Shown: positions 24,738 to 33,240 of the stretch, piece after piece | Layout of the letters: each line of letters starts with the position of its first letter | Numbering within the stretch: the first letter of the stretch is position 1 | From: CAIRDP01 sp037138335 | GTDB taxonomy: Bacteria > Bacteroidota > Bacteroidia > Bacteroidales > FEN-979 | Reading direction: 5' to 3' | NCBI GenBank assembly: GCA_037138335.1 | Contig: JBAXIO010000028.1 | Location: forward strand, 1-36,497 | Length of the DNA stretch: 36,497 bases | Notes under the pieces: generated by a model | The model's input: only the letters and a program-made list of their open reading frames with translations | Database searches by the model: none | What the model was told of the DNA's origin: nothing | Translations under genes and position numbers: made by a program

Positions 24738-25284
24738 ACTTGCAAACCCCGCACCCCTCGGCCTTATGGGCTTCGGGATGACAACAGTGCTGTTGAATCT
24801 CCATAATGCAGGGTTTTTCCCTGTGAGCGACATGATCCTCGCCATGGGTATTTTCTATGGAGGCATCGCCCAGGTGATCGCCGGCATCATGGAATTCAAA
24901 AAGGGCAACACCTTCGGCATGACCGCTTTTATTTCATACGGCATGTTCTGGCTGAGCCTTGTTGCGATCTTCGTGTTTCCCGATATTACCGGAGGCAGGG
25001 GAGTGCGCAGCCCCGACGCTTTTATCGGCTGGTACCTCTTCATGTGGGGCTTGTTCACATTTTTTATGTGGATAGGAACCTTCGGAAAGAGCATCTGCCT
25101 GAGTTTCGTCTTTCTTTCACTTTGGATCTTGTTCTTCCTGCTTGCTGCCCGCAATTGGACCGGTTCGGCCTTTATCGGGAATGTGGCAGGATGGGAAGGC
25201 ATCATCTGCGGCTTATCGGCTATTTACCTCGCCATGGCCGAGGTGCTGCATGAGTCATGGGGGAAGAAGATTTTGAAATATTAA
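24727..25284 (+). CDS. Acetate/succinate permease, GPR1/FUN34/YaaH (SatP) family
   Basis: A 185-residue protein with six TM helices. The family hallmark NPAPLGLMGFGMTTVLLNLHNAG lies at residues 7-29, and FYGGIAQVIAGIMEFKKGNTFG follows in TM2-TM3. The start at ATG 24727 overlaps the end of the synthase gene by 11 bases, so it is translationally coupled and the last gene of the operon. The family imports acetate or succinate with protons, or acts as an acetate channel. Its presence next to an AcsA-type ligase makes acetate a likely substrate of the whole operon. Confidence 0.92.
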   Translation: MECKLANPAPLGLMGFGMTTVLLNLHNAGFFPVSDMILAMGIFYGGIAQVIAGIMEFKKGNTFGMTAFISYGMFWLSLVAIFVFPDITGGRGVRSPDAFIGWYLFMWGLFTFFMWIGTFGKSICLSFVFLSLWILFFLLAARNWTGSAFIGNVAGWEGIICGLSAIYLAMAEVLHESWGKKILKY

Positions 25285-25301
25285 AAGCGAAATCTTGTAG
25301 C

Positions 25302-25335
25302 GAAAGGCGAAATATGGAACTTTATTTCGCCTTTC
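25302..25335. terminator. 13-bp perfect inverted repeat after the kbl/acp/satP operon
   Basis: GAAAGGCGAAATA (25302-25314) is followed by an 8-base loop and its exact inverse TATTTCGCCTTTC (25323-25335), 18 bases after the satP stop. There is no clear T-tract, so it may be a Rho-independent terminator of weak form, or an RNA-stabilising hairpin. AGCGAAA repeats lie just upstream. Confidence 0.55.
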
Positions 25336-25508
25336 ACAATTTATCCCTATCAATTGCATCGTGCATTTGTGTGGTCATTTTAGCTTTACCAGAAGCTTTT
25401 TCCTTGCTTTCATCTTCCGAACATTATATCTTTACCTTATTTATATGATGAGATGAAGCCCAGATGCTTAGGGATAGACCCGATTAATCTTCATCCAAAG
25501 TTGAATGT

Positions 25509-26699
25509 ATGAAGAATATGATGTGTTTGCTGTTTTCCATGCTGTTGACCTATGGTTACAGCCAGGCCGAATGGAAAACTTTCAATAAATCAAATTCCGG
25601 CCTTCCATCCGATACGGTAAACAGTATTGCAATCCAGTCTGACGGCAGCAGGATCATCGGGACCAATGCCGGATTGGTTTTTTTTGACGGAATAAACTGG
25701 ACTGTTTTCAACCGCCGCAACAGCCCGCTTCCCGGAGACACTGTTCAGGCAATTTATATTGACGGGCAAGGGAACAAATGGATATGCACCAATAACGGGC
25801 TGGCCTGTTTAAGCGGGATCCAGTGGAAAGTTTTTGATCTGCCTGCTGAAGGAGTTACGGTGAAGTCTTTCTGCGCGATGACAATGGATACTGCAGGTAT
25901 TCTCTGGCTGGGTTCCTGCTCCAATGGCCTGGTATACAGTTACATCGATTCAAAATGGAATTCCTTCAGTTTGGGAGGGTTTGGACAAACTGTATTTGGA
26001 ACCAGGCAAATCGTCGTCGCTCCGGATAATTCAAAGTGGTTCGCTTCAAACGGCTGCGGGATCCTTGAATACAATGACAACACCTGGAATATCTGGATCA
26101 AATCTACATCAGGCTTACCCAACAACAGTGCTTCATCCATCGTAATCGATTCCCTGGGGAATAAATGGATAGGGACTTATACCAGGATCATGAAGGCCGA
26201 TTCGGGCCTGAAAACATGGACGACTATCAAATCAATAACCGATACCAGGGCCATGATGCTCGATAAAAACGGTGTGTTATGGGCCGGAACTTATGGTGGC
26301 GGGTTGTTCGATTATAATGGGCAGACCTGGAAGCAGGATACTGTTCTTCCGGATAAAAATGTGAAATGCCTTGCAATTGATCACAGGGGAACCAAATGGA
26401 TAGGAACACAAAAAGGACTTACAACTTATAATGAGAATGGGCTGGGTACCCGGGATATCCTTCCTGCTTCAGCCTCAATTTTGGTCTTCCCGAACCCTTC
26501 ATCCGACATTTTGAATATCAGATGCGGAAGAAAACCGATTTCGGCCATGATATATTCCATCAGGGGTGAGTTCATTCGCAGCCTTTCACTTGAGAATGGG
26601 CTTAACCAATCCGAAATCCGCAGTCTTTCTGAAGGAATATATCTTTTAAGAGTGATTGAGGAAGGTTCGACTCGGACTGTAAAGTTTGTAAAACAGTAA
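25509..26699 (+). CDS. Secreted propeller-type protein with T9SS sorting domain
   Basis: A 396-residue protein with a signal peptide (residues about 1-19, ending YGYSQA). Residues about 25-310 hold repeats of the two-component-regulator propeller type, each with NKWI.T or similar and GL.YF/Y (DGQGNKWICTNNGLACL, DNSKWFASNGCGILEYNDN, SLGNKWIGTYTRIM, NGVLWAGTYGGGLFDYNG, GTKWIGTQKGLTTYNE). From about 320 there is a T9SS type A domain (VFPNPSSDILNI, MIYSIRGEFIRSL, LSEGIYLLRVIEEG). No kinase or DNA-binding part follows, so it is a secreted beta-propeller and not a sensor. The ligand is unknown. Confidence 0.88.
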   Translation: MKNMMCLLFSMLLTYGYSQAEWKTFNKSNSGLPSDTVNSIAIQSDGSRIIGTNAGLVFFDGINWTVFNRRNSPLPGDTVQAIYIDGQGNKWICTNNGLACLSGIQWKVFDLPAEGVTVKSFCAMTMDTAGILWLGSCSNGLVYSYIDSKWNSFSLGGFGQTVFGTRQIVVAPDNSKWFASNGCGILEYNDNTWNIWIKSTSGLPNNSASSIVIDSLGNKWIGTYTRIMKADSGLKTWTTIKSITDTRAMMLDKNGVLWAGTYGGGLFDYNGQTWKQDTVLPDKNVKCLAIDHRGTKWIGTQKGLTTYNENGLGTRDILPASASILVFPNPSSDILNIRCGRKPISAMIYSIRGEFIRSLSLENGLNQSEIRSLSEGIYLLRVIEEGSTRTVKFVKQ

Positions 26700-26722
26700 G
26701 TCTCTGAAATCATGATGATTTT

Positions 26723-28882
26723 ATGAAACGCAATATACTAACAGCAGTTTTGCTCCTGTTTCTTTCGCATGGAACTCTTGCGCAATGGAAGTGGGTACAT
26801 CCACAGCCATGCGGGAATATGGTTCTGACAATAAAAGCAGTTGATTCTCTTCATGTATGGTTCAGTGGAACGGGTGGAACTATTTTATCTACAAAAGACG
26901 GCGGAAGGACTTGGGAAACATACCAATGCAGTTCGAATGATCAGATTGTTTCGACGAGTTTCACCGACACCCTGAAGGGGTGGATGAGCGGGTTGAACGG
27001 AGTTCTCCTGAGGACGATAGATGGTGGAAAAAACTGGAGCAGGAATGTGGTTGGAAATACCTCTTATGGAGATATCTGCTACGTGGATTCACTCCATGGC
27101 TGGCTGGGTAGTTATTTAGATTTAGATACCATGTTATATCATTCCGATAATGGTGGAATAAACTGGGAACCTGCTTCAACAAGGATCAGTTCCGGGAGCG
27201 GAAAAATTGCCTTTGCAGATGCCCTCCATGGATGGATTGGAGGCAGCGCATCACTACTTTCACATACCTCCGATGGTGGAATGACTTTTCAATCTCAGAA
27301 TCTTGGACTGCCGTCGGAAGTCGGGGTTCTTTGTTTTCCTGATACTTCCAATGGTTATATTATGCTCCCTTCCTGGGACTCAAAAATAAGGTACACCAGA
27401 GATGCCGGGGAAACCTGGAAATCTGTCGACATGCCATTTTTTGATCCCAACAACTTGTATTTCTGTGATAAAAACCATGGCTGGGTTGTAGGTAACATAA
27501 GTCGATCCGCCCCGGTTTATAGTAATGGCAGAATTGCCAGGACTACCGATGGGGGAATTTCCTATTTTAATATTTATAGCCTGATGGACAGATCCTTTAT
27601 GAGAGGGATCACGGCCTCTGACAGTCTCCATGCATGGGCGGCAGGGGATGGCGGGATGATTTTCGGAACAACCGACGGGGGAGTTCATTGGGAAAAGAAA
27701 AGTTTAAGCTTTGGGGACCCAGTCATGATCAATGATGTTTTTGCACTTAAAAACGAACATAAAGCTTGGGCAGTCGGTTATGGAGGATTTATTCTGAAAA
27801 CCGAAGACAACGGCAAGACATGGGTTAAACAAAACTGCGGTTCGGATCTTATTCTGACTTCCGTTTATTTCTTCGACGCAAACAACGGCATCATTGTTGG
27901 TGAAGCATCACGTATTTACCGGACCAGTGACGGGGGTGCGCACTGGGCCACAGTAACAACTCCTGTCCTGGGTAATTTTACCAAGGTTTGTTTTTCGACT
28001 CCCACCCACGGCTGGGTAACTGCAAGCAGGACAATTATTGAAACCCGCGATGGGGGGGCTACATGGGATTCCTGCTTTTTGCTAAATGATGACATCGACC
28101 TGTTAAGCATATCTTTTTCAGATTCGTTACACGGATGGGCTATAGGGTCAGCGCTTAACGGCCAGGTATTCTACTCAATGATGGTGAAGACCAGAGACGG
28201 CGGAAAAACCTGGACCACTAAGGAATTTCCTACGCCTCAGCTGAATTCTATCTGTTTTACTGATAGTTTGCACGGCTGGATCTGCGGTGAAAACGGGAAT
28301 ATCCTGAGAACAACCGACGGGGGAAATAATTTCAGCCAGATAGTATATAACAGGTATGACGACTTTTTCTCTGTGCATTTCACCGATTCACTTCATGGCT
28401 GGGTTGTCGGGGATGGGTCACTTTGGCCTTATTTCGGGGGCATTGCCCTATATACAGAAGATGGAGGACGAAGCTGGGTCCGTAAGGACAATGGAGTGGG
28501 TATAAGCATGCATTCAGTATTTTTCACTGATCCAGGGTTCGGTTATATTGCAGGGGATGACGGCGCCATTCTCCGCTGGGGGGAAAACCCCATGGGAATT
28601 ACTGACCCAAAACCGCTTGAACCAAAGATGGAATCGGGCAATTACCCGAATCCATTTGAAGATAAAACCAAGATCTGGTATATTTTGCCTGGCAATGAAA
28701 ATGCGTCCATCACGGTTTACAACATTTTTGGTAGGATTGTAAAACTAATCCAATTGAATACCCATAATACAGGGTATAATACACTTGAATTCAACAGGGA
28801 TCAGCTCCCTTCCGGAATCTATTTCTGCCGCATACAACAGGGGAAAGACACAAAGACAATCAAATTGCTTGTCAGGGATTAA
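26723..28882 (+). CDS. Secreted Asp-box (Ycf48/BNR-like) propeller protein with T9SS sorting domain
   Basis: A 719-residue protein with a signal peptide (KRNILTAVLLLFLSHGTLAQ). Thirteen Asp-box motifs, of the form T.DGG.TW, recur across residues about 35-630 (TKDGGRTWE, TIDGGKNWS, TEDNGKTWV, TRDGGATWD, TRDGGKTWT and so on), and DSLHGW or a variant recurs between them. The pattern is that of Ycf48-like/sialidase-type multi-bladed propellers; no catalytic sialidase residues were recognised. From about 640 a T9SS type A domain (GNYPNPFEDKTKIWY, ITVYNIFGRIVKLI, LPSGIYFCRIQQG). It lies 23 bases after the previous T9SS gene, so the two are probably co-expressed surface proteins. Confidence 0.9.
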   Translation: MKRNILTAVLLLFLSHGTLAQWKWVHPQPCGNMVLTIKAVDSLHVWFSGTGGTILSTKDGGRTWETYQCSSNDQIVSTSFTDTLKGWMSGLNGVLLRTIDGGKNWSRNVVGNTSYGDICYVDSLHGWLGSYLDLDTMLYHSDNGGINWEPASTRISSGSGKIAFADALHGWIGGSASLLSHTSDGGMTFQSQNLGLPSEVGVLCFPDTSNGYIMLPSWDSKIRYTRDAGETWKSVDMPFFDPNNLYFCDKNHGWVVGNISRSAPVYSNGRIARTTDGGISYFNIYSLMDRSFMRGITASDSLHAWAAGDGGMIFGTTDGGVHWEKKSLSFGDPVMINDVFALKNEHKAWAVGYGGFILKTEDNGKTWVKQNCGSDLILTSVYFFDANNGIIVGEASRIYRTSDGGAHWATVTTPVLGNFTKVCFSTPTHGWVTASRTIIETRDGGATWDSCFLLNDDIDLLSISFSDSLHGWAIGSALNGQVFYSMMVKTRDGGKTWTTKEFPTPQLNSICFTDSLHGWICGENGNILRTTDGGNNFSQIVYNRYDDFFSVHFTDSLHGWVVGDGSLWPYFGGIALYTEDGGRSWVRKDNGVGISMHSVFFTDPGFGYIAGDDGAILRWGENPMGITDPKPLEPKMESGNYPNPFEDKTKIWYILPGNENASITVYNIFGRIVKLIQLNTHNTGYNTLEFNRDQLPSGIYFCRIQQGKDTKTIKLLVRD

Positions 28883-29080
28883 TGATCAGGGCGGGTACCT
28901 GCTGCTTCTATGAATTCCGAATTTTATAAATTCAGCGTCATAATCCTACCTGGATAATTTTCAAGGCATGAGCAGGAAAAAATACCTGCTTTCAATATTC
29001 TTTCTCGGAATTCACAGAGAATTTCAGGGCATTGGTCTATTAGTTTTTGCGTATTTTGCAGTTAGCATTATTTTCGGGGG

Positions 29081-31630
29081 ATGGCAGGGGTAAAGGATAG
29101 TTTTCAGAGGTTGGATCTCGGATATCGGAAATCCGACATCACATATCCAACATCCCGCATCCTGCATCCTGCATCCCGCATCCTGATAATCCTCTTCCTC
29201 CTGTCCTGCCTCGTATCACAAAGTCAAACAGATTCCAGCTTTCTGGCCCGCAAGACCATCCAGGCAATGCGTATAAGCAAGCCCCCCAAAATAGATGGCA
29301 AGCTGGATGAACCGTTCTGGAAGACCCTCCCGGTAGCCGGTGATTTCGTGGAATACAACCCGAGAAACGGAACCCATCCGCCGTATAAAACAGAAGTGAG
29401 ATTCGCCTATGACGACGATGCGCTGTATGCTGCAGGGATAATGTACGATCCTTCTCCCGACAGCATCTTTAAGCAGCTTGGACGAAGGGATATGCTTGAA
29501 CAGCTGGCTAACGACTACCTCTCGTTCGACATCCTTCCTTACAACGACGAGATGAATATGTATGAGTTCAAGGTGAACCCCGCGGGAGTTCAGAACGACT
29601 GCAAATATTCGATGGTGGGGGTTGACCTGAGCTGGGACGCGGTATGGGAAAGCGCGACGAGCATCAATGATTCCTGCTGGATACTCGAGATCAAATTACC
29701 CTTTTCGGCATTGAGGTTCCCAAAGATAGAGAACCAGGTCTGGGGCATCAATATGTGGAGGAATTTCTACCGCAGGCAGGAGTATTCAACCTGGTCATGG
29801 GTCGATAACAACACCCAGACCATCTTCAAATATTACGGCAGGCTTGTGGGGATGAACAACATCAAACCCCCGGTCAGGCTGTCATTTGTTCCGTATCTCT
29901 CTTCTTATGTGATGAAAGATCCCGCATCAAACAGCTGGTCATACCAGTTCAGGGGAGGGATGGACCTGAGGTACGGAATCAACGAGAGTTATACACTCGA
30001 CATGATGCTGATCCCCGATTTCGGGCAGGTACAGAGCGACGACATCATCCTCAATCTCACACCTTTTGAGGTAAAATATGTAGAACGACGGCAGTTCTTT
30101 ACTGAAGCAACGGAGATGTTCAGTAAATGCGATATTTTTTATACCCGCCGGGTGGGAGGACCGCCAAAATACGGGAATGTCCCGGGCGACTCAGCGAAGT
30201 CATCCGAAGTCATCACTAAAAATCCCGATGAAACACGAATCATCAATGCCACAAAGATATCGGGCCGTAACCGGAAAGGCTTGGGAATCGGCTTCTTTAA
30301 TGCCATGACCACCAATACCTGGGCCACGCTCGAAGACACTGTCAAATGGACCAGCCGGAAGCTGAGTACCCAGCCTTTTACAAATTATAATGTGCTGGTT
30401 GTCGACCAGAACCTTAAGAACCATTCATACATCACATTGATCAACACCAATTACTGGATCCCCGATAACAGCTATTCGGCCAATGTCACGGGTTTTGAAA
30501 GCAGTATAAGCAATAAGAAGAATACGTTTTCGGTATTCGGAAGGCTGAATGTAAGCCAGCTTTACCAGGTGAACACCCAGCCTGTGTTTGGCCACCAGTA
30601 TGTGATCTCCCTGTCAAAGCCCAGCGGGAAGTTCCAGTTTGAACTGGCAAGGCAGGAGACCGGTGATCATTATGATCCCAACGACATGGGGTTTTTACTT
30701 TACAACAACGACGTGGTGAACCAGCTTAACCTGTATTACCTTATCCTTAAGCCTACCTGGAAGCTGATCAATAATACGACTAACCTTACCGTGAGGCACA
30801 CCGCCCTGTACAAGCCCGACGACTTTAAAAGCCTTTCGGTAAGCCTCCAGAACCAATGTACGTTTACCAATTACTGGAATTTGTACCTCCAGTTAGGCAT
30901 TATCCCGCTAGGGTACAACGATTATTACGAACCCCGCACCTGGGGCTGGGTATTTAAAAGCCCCCTGAGTTATACAGGGTCGTTCAGGTTCGGGACCGAC
31001 AGCCGGAAGATGTTCAGGTATGCCGAGAATTTCACCATTACTTCCACCCCCGACAACAACAACCTGGATTATTCTTTTGAATACATTCCGCGTTTACGGC
31101 TGAGCGACAGGTTCCAGATGAGCCTTGACCTGTATACCGAGCAAAACCTGAACAATTACGGATGGGTTGAAACTGCAACGGATTCGATGAACAATACAGT
31201 GATCTATTTCGGGAGAAGGGACATCACTACCTGGAACAACGTGATCTCCGCCACATACATATTCAATACAAAGATGTCGCTCTCGCTCAGGGTAAGGCAT
31301 TACTGGTCAGAGGCAAAGTACCTGCAGTATTACACCCTGAACCGGGAGGGGAACCTTGACTTCAGCAATTACAACAAGGACAACAATATCGATTTCAATG
31401 CCTTCTCTGTGGACCTTCAGTACATCTGGTATTTTGCACCCGGAAGCGAGATCAGCGTGGTATGGAAGAACCAGATCCTCAGCCAGGGCACCGAGATCCG
31501 GGGGGGCTATTTCAACAACCTGGGCAACACCCTGGGCAGTCCGCAGGCCAACAGCTTTTCGATCCGTGTTTTATACTACCTCGATTATGCTTACTTAAAG
31601 AAGTGGTTTGGGAAGAAAAAATCAGTCTGA
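29081..31630 (+). CDS. DUF5916-type outer-membrane protein with N-terminal CBM9-like domain
   Basis: An 849-residue protein. After a hydrophobic signal-like stretch (about 31-48, LIILFLLSCLVSQSQ) comes a carbohydrate-binding-module-9-like domain (about 65-265: IDGKLDEPFWKTLPVAGDF, EVRFAYDDDALYAAG, DLSWDAVWES, WILEIKLPFSALRF, WGINMWRNFYRR). The rest is rich in alternating strands with many aromatics, as in outer-membrane barrels of DUF5916 proteins. The function of the family is not known. The start is uncertain: the ATG at 29081 adds about 30 residues encoded by a heptamer array (29151-29185) before the signal segment, and no better ATG exists. Confidence 0.85.
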   Translation: MAGVKDSFQRLDLGYRKSDITYPTSRILHPASRILIILFLLSCLVSQSQTDSSFLARKTIQAMRISKPPKIDGKLDEPFWKTLPVAGDFVEYNPRNGTHPPYKTEVRFAYDDDALYAAGIMYDPSPDSIFKQLGRRDMLEQLANDYLSFDILPYNDEMNMYEFKVNPAGVQNDCKYSMVGVDLSWDAVWESATSINDSCWILEIKLPFSALRFPKIENQVWGINMWRNFYRRQEYSTWSWVDNNTQTIFKYYGRLVGMNNIKPPVRLSFVPYLSSYVMKDPASNSWSYQFRGGMDLRYGINESYTLDMMLIPDFGQVQSDDIILNLTPFEVKYVERRQFFTEATEMFSKCDIFYTRRVGGPPKYGNVPGDSAKSSEVITKNPDETRIINATKISGRNRKGLGIGFFNAMTTNTWATLEDTVKWTSRKLSTQPFTNYNVLVVDQNLKNHSYITLINTNYWIPDNSYSANVTGFESSISNKKNTFSVFGRLNVSQLYQVNTQPVFGHQYVISLSKPSGKFQFELARQETGDHYDPNDMGFLLYNNDVVNQLNLYYLILKPTWKLINNTTNLTVRHTALYKPDDFKSLSVSLQNQCTFTNYWNLYLQLGIIPLGYNDYYEPRTWGWVFKSPLSYTGSFRFGTDSRKMFRYAENFTITSTPDNNNLDYSFEYIPRLRLSDRFQMSLDLYTEQNLNNYGWVETATDSMNNTVIYFGRRDITTWNNVISATYIFNTKMSLSLRVRHYWSEAKYLQYYTLNREGNLDFSNYNKDNNIDFNAFSVDLQYIWYFAPGSEISVVWKNQILSQGTEIRGGYFNNLGNTLGSPQANSFSIRVLYYLDYAYLKKWFGKKKSV
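29111..29185 (+). repeat. Heptamer array CATCCYG x5 with nested inverted repeats
   Basis: Five 7-base units (CATCCCG or CATCCTG) lie at 29151-29185. Just upstream are nested inverted pairs: TTGGAT (29111-29116) with ATCCAA (29145-29150), and TCGGA with TCCGA across AA. The pattern of inverted repeats plus a heptamer run matches the arrays at 9371 and 21269. Here it lies inside the annotated N-terminus of the DUF5916 protein. Confidence 0.75.
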
Positions 31631-31644
31631 AATCAAATACTGGC

Positions 31645-31688
31645 TATTATTATCGCCAAAATATATATATTTGCAAATAATAATCGCC
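31645..31688 (+). promoter_or_regulatory. Promoter and operator of hipBA
   Basis: ATTATTATCGCC (31646-31657) and AATAATAATCGCC (31676-31688) are near-identical half-sites 31 bases apart, about three DNA turns, and can also be read as an inverted pair. An exact -7 box TATATTTG (31666-31673) lies between them, and the ATG is at 31692. This is the usual layout for autorepression by HipB, which would cover the promoter. Which half-site orientation is used is not decided by the sequence. Confidence 0.7.
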
Positions 31689-31691
31689 ATT

Positions 31692-31985
31692 ATGAACTCA
31701 AAAAAACAAGTTATTTTTCCAAAGCACAAGGCGATCCTGGCTGAAATGGGTGAGCAGTTTACTCTTGCCCGTAAACGAAGAAGCCTTACCTTGATGCAGG
31801 TTGCCGAGCGGGCCGGCATTCACCGGGAAACCCTGAGAAAAATCGAGAAAGGTGATGCGAGCGTGGCCTTAGGTTCATATTTTAATGTGTTGAGAGTGAT
31901 GAACCTGGAAAAGGATTTTCTGAAACTCGCAGCCGATGATGAATTTGGAAAAAAATTACAGGACCTGAACTTGTTAAACAGATAA
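31692..31985 (+). CDS. hipB: HipB-like antitoxin, XRE-type repressor
   Basis: A 97-residue protein with a helix-turn-helix of the XRE type (about residues 18-70: LARKRRSLTLMQVAERAGIHRETLRKIEKGD). The start at 31692 gives a normal HipB length; a longer frame upstream would read through the promoter. It should bind the operator just upstream and neutralise HipA. The gene ends one base before hipA, so the two are one operon. Base composition is lower in GC than the flanking genes. Confidence 0.9.
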   Translation: MNSKKQVIFPKHKAILAEMGEQFTLARKRRSLTLMQVAERAGIHRETLRKIEKGDASVALGSYFNVLRVMNLEKDFLKLAADDEFGKKLQDLNLLNR

Positions 31986-31986
31986 G

Positions 31987-33240
31987 ATGAGTAAGGGGAA
32001 AACAGATATATGGGTTTATGCTGACTGGGCAGAATTGAAAGGGTCTAAATGTATAGGTATTCTTACAGCTCAGCAGGCAAAGGGTAAAAAAACCTTCAGT
32101 TTTGAATATGACAAAGGCTGGTTGCTTCGGCCTGAAAAATTCCTCCTTGATCCTGAGATACACTGGTTCTCAGGCAGGCAGTTTCCTTTAGGGAAAGAAA
32201 ACTTTGGAGTAATAATGGATTCTATGCCTGATACCTGGGGCCGAACATTAATGAGAAGAAAAGCGGCTCAAAAAGCTATCCAGGAAGGCCTGCCTATACC
32301 CACCATGTATGAAACAGATTACCTGCTGGGGGTTTATGATGAAAGCCGCATGGGAGCTTTACGGTTTAAAACAGACCCTGACGGCCCGTTTTTAGACTCT
32401 GACCCCTTGTATCCAACTCCTCCGTGGACAAGGGTTAAAGAATTGCAATACAGTGCAAAAGAATTGGAAATGTCGGATGACATCACTACCACTAACCAAT
32501 GGATTGATGTATTGATTGCGCCAGGTTCTTCTTTAGGCGGAGCAAGGCCAAAAGCTAATATACTTGATGATTTTCGTCATCCGTGGATTGCAAAATTTCC
32601 ATCAAAAAATGACAGTTTTGATAAAGCCGCATGGGAATACCTGGCTTATCTTCTTGCCTGTAAATGCGGTATAATTATGGCCCCCTGTAAAGTTGAAAAA
32701 ATTGCAGGTCCGTATTATACTTTTTTTACCAAACGGTTTGATCGCAAAGGATCAGATCGTATTCATTTTGCTTCTGCCATGACAATGACCGCTTATTCGG
32801 AGGAGATACTGAAAGACCGCTTTGCAAGTTATCTCGACATTGCAGAATTCATCCAGTTTTCGTGCAGCCATGTTAGAGAAAACCTTCATCAGCTCTGGCG
32901 CAGAATAGTTTTTAATATTGCCATTTCGAACACCGATGATCATCTGCGTAACCACGGATTTATTATTCAAAACAACGGCTGGATGTTATCCCCTGCATTT
33001 GACCTGAATCCATCGGTTGATAAAAGAGGATTATCATTGAATATTGATACTGATAACAATGCCCTTGATGTGGATGTTGCAAGAAATGTGGGCGAGTATT
33101 TTCAGCTTTCAAAGACCGAAATGGACCTGATCATTAATGAAGTCAGAACAGCGGTTAAGGATTGGAAAAAAATAGCGAGGAGACTCGGCATCAGTACCAG
33201 TGAGTCGGACTATATGGCAAGTGCATTCAGGGTCTTTTAA
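31987..33240 (+). CDS. hipA: HipA-like serine/threonine kinase toxin
   Basis: A 417-residue toxin of the HipA family, full length rather than the split HipS/HipT form. The N-terminal region (about 1-110) corresponds to the HipA N-domain (MDSMPDTWGR near 78). The Gly-rich loop GSSLGGARPKA (180-190) carries Ser181/Ser182, where autophosphorylation is expected. The catalytic loop is NTDDHLRNHG, with Asp317 as the base, and the metal-binding motif is PAFDLNP with Asp339. E. coli HipA phosphorylates glutamyl-tRNA synthetase; the target here is unknown. It ends overlapping the convergent porin-like gene by four bases, with no terminator between. Confidence 0.93.
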   Translation: MSKGKTDIWVYADWAELKGSKCIGILTAQQAKGKKTFSFEYDKGWLLRPEKFLLDPEIHWFSGRQFPLGKENFGVIMDSMPDTWGRTLMRRKAAQKAIQEGLPIPTMYETDYLLGVYDESRMGALRFKTDPDGPFLDSDPLYPTPPWTRVKELQYSAKELEMSDDITTTNQWIDVLIAPGSSLGGARPKANILDDFRHPWIAKFPSKNDSFDKAAWEYLAYLLACKCGIIMAPCKVEKIAGPYYTFFTKRFDRKGSDRIHFASAMTMTAYSEEILKDRFASYLDIAEFIQFSCSHVRENLHQLWRRIVFNIAISNTDDHLRNHGFIIQNNGWMLSPAFDLNPSVDKRGLSLNIDTDNNALDVDVARNVGEYFQLSKTEMDLIINEVRTAVKDWKKIARRLGISTSESDYMASAFRVF

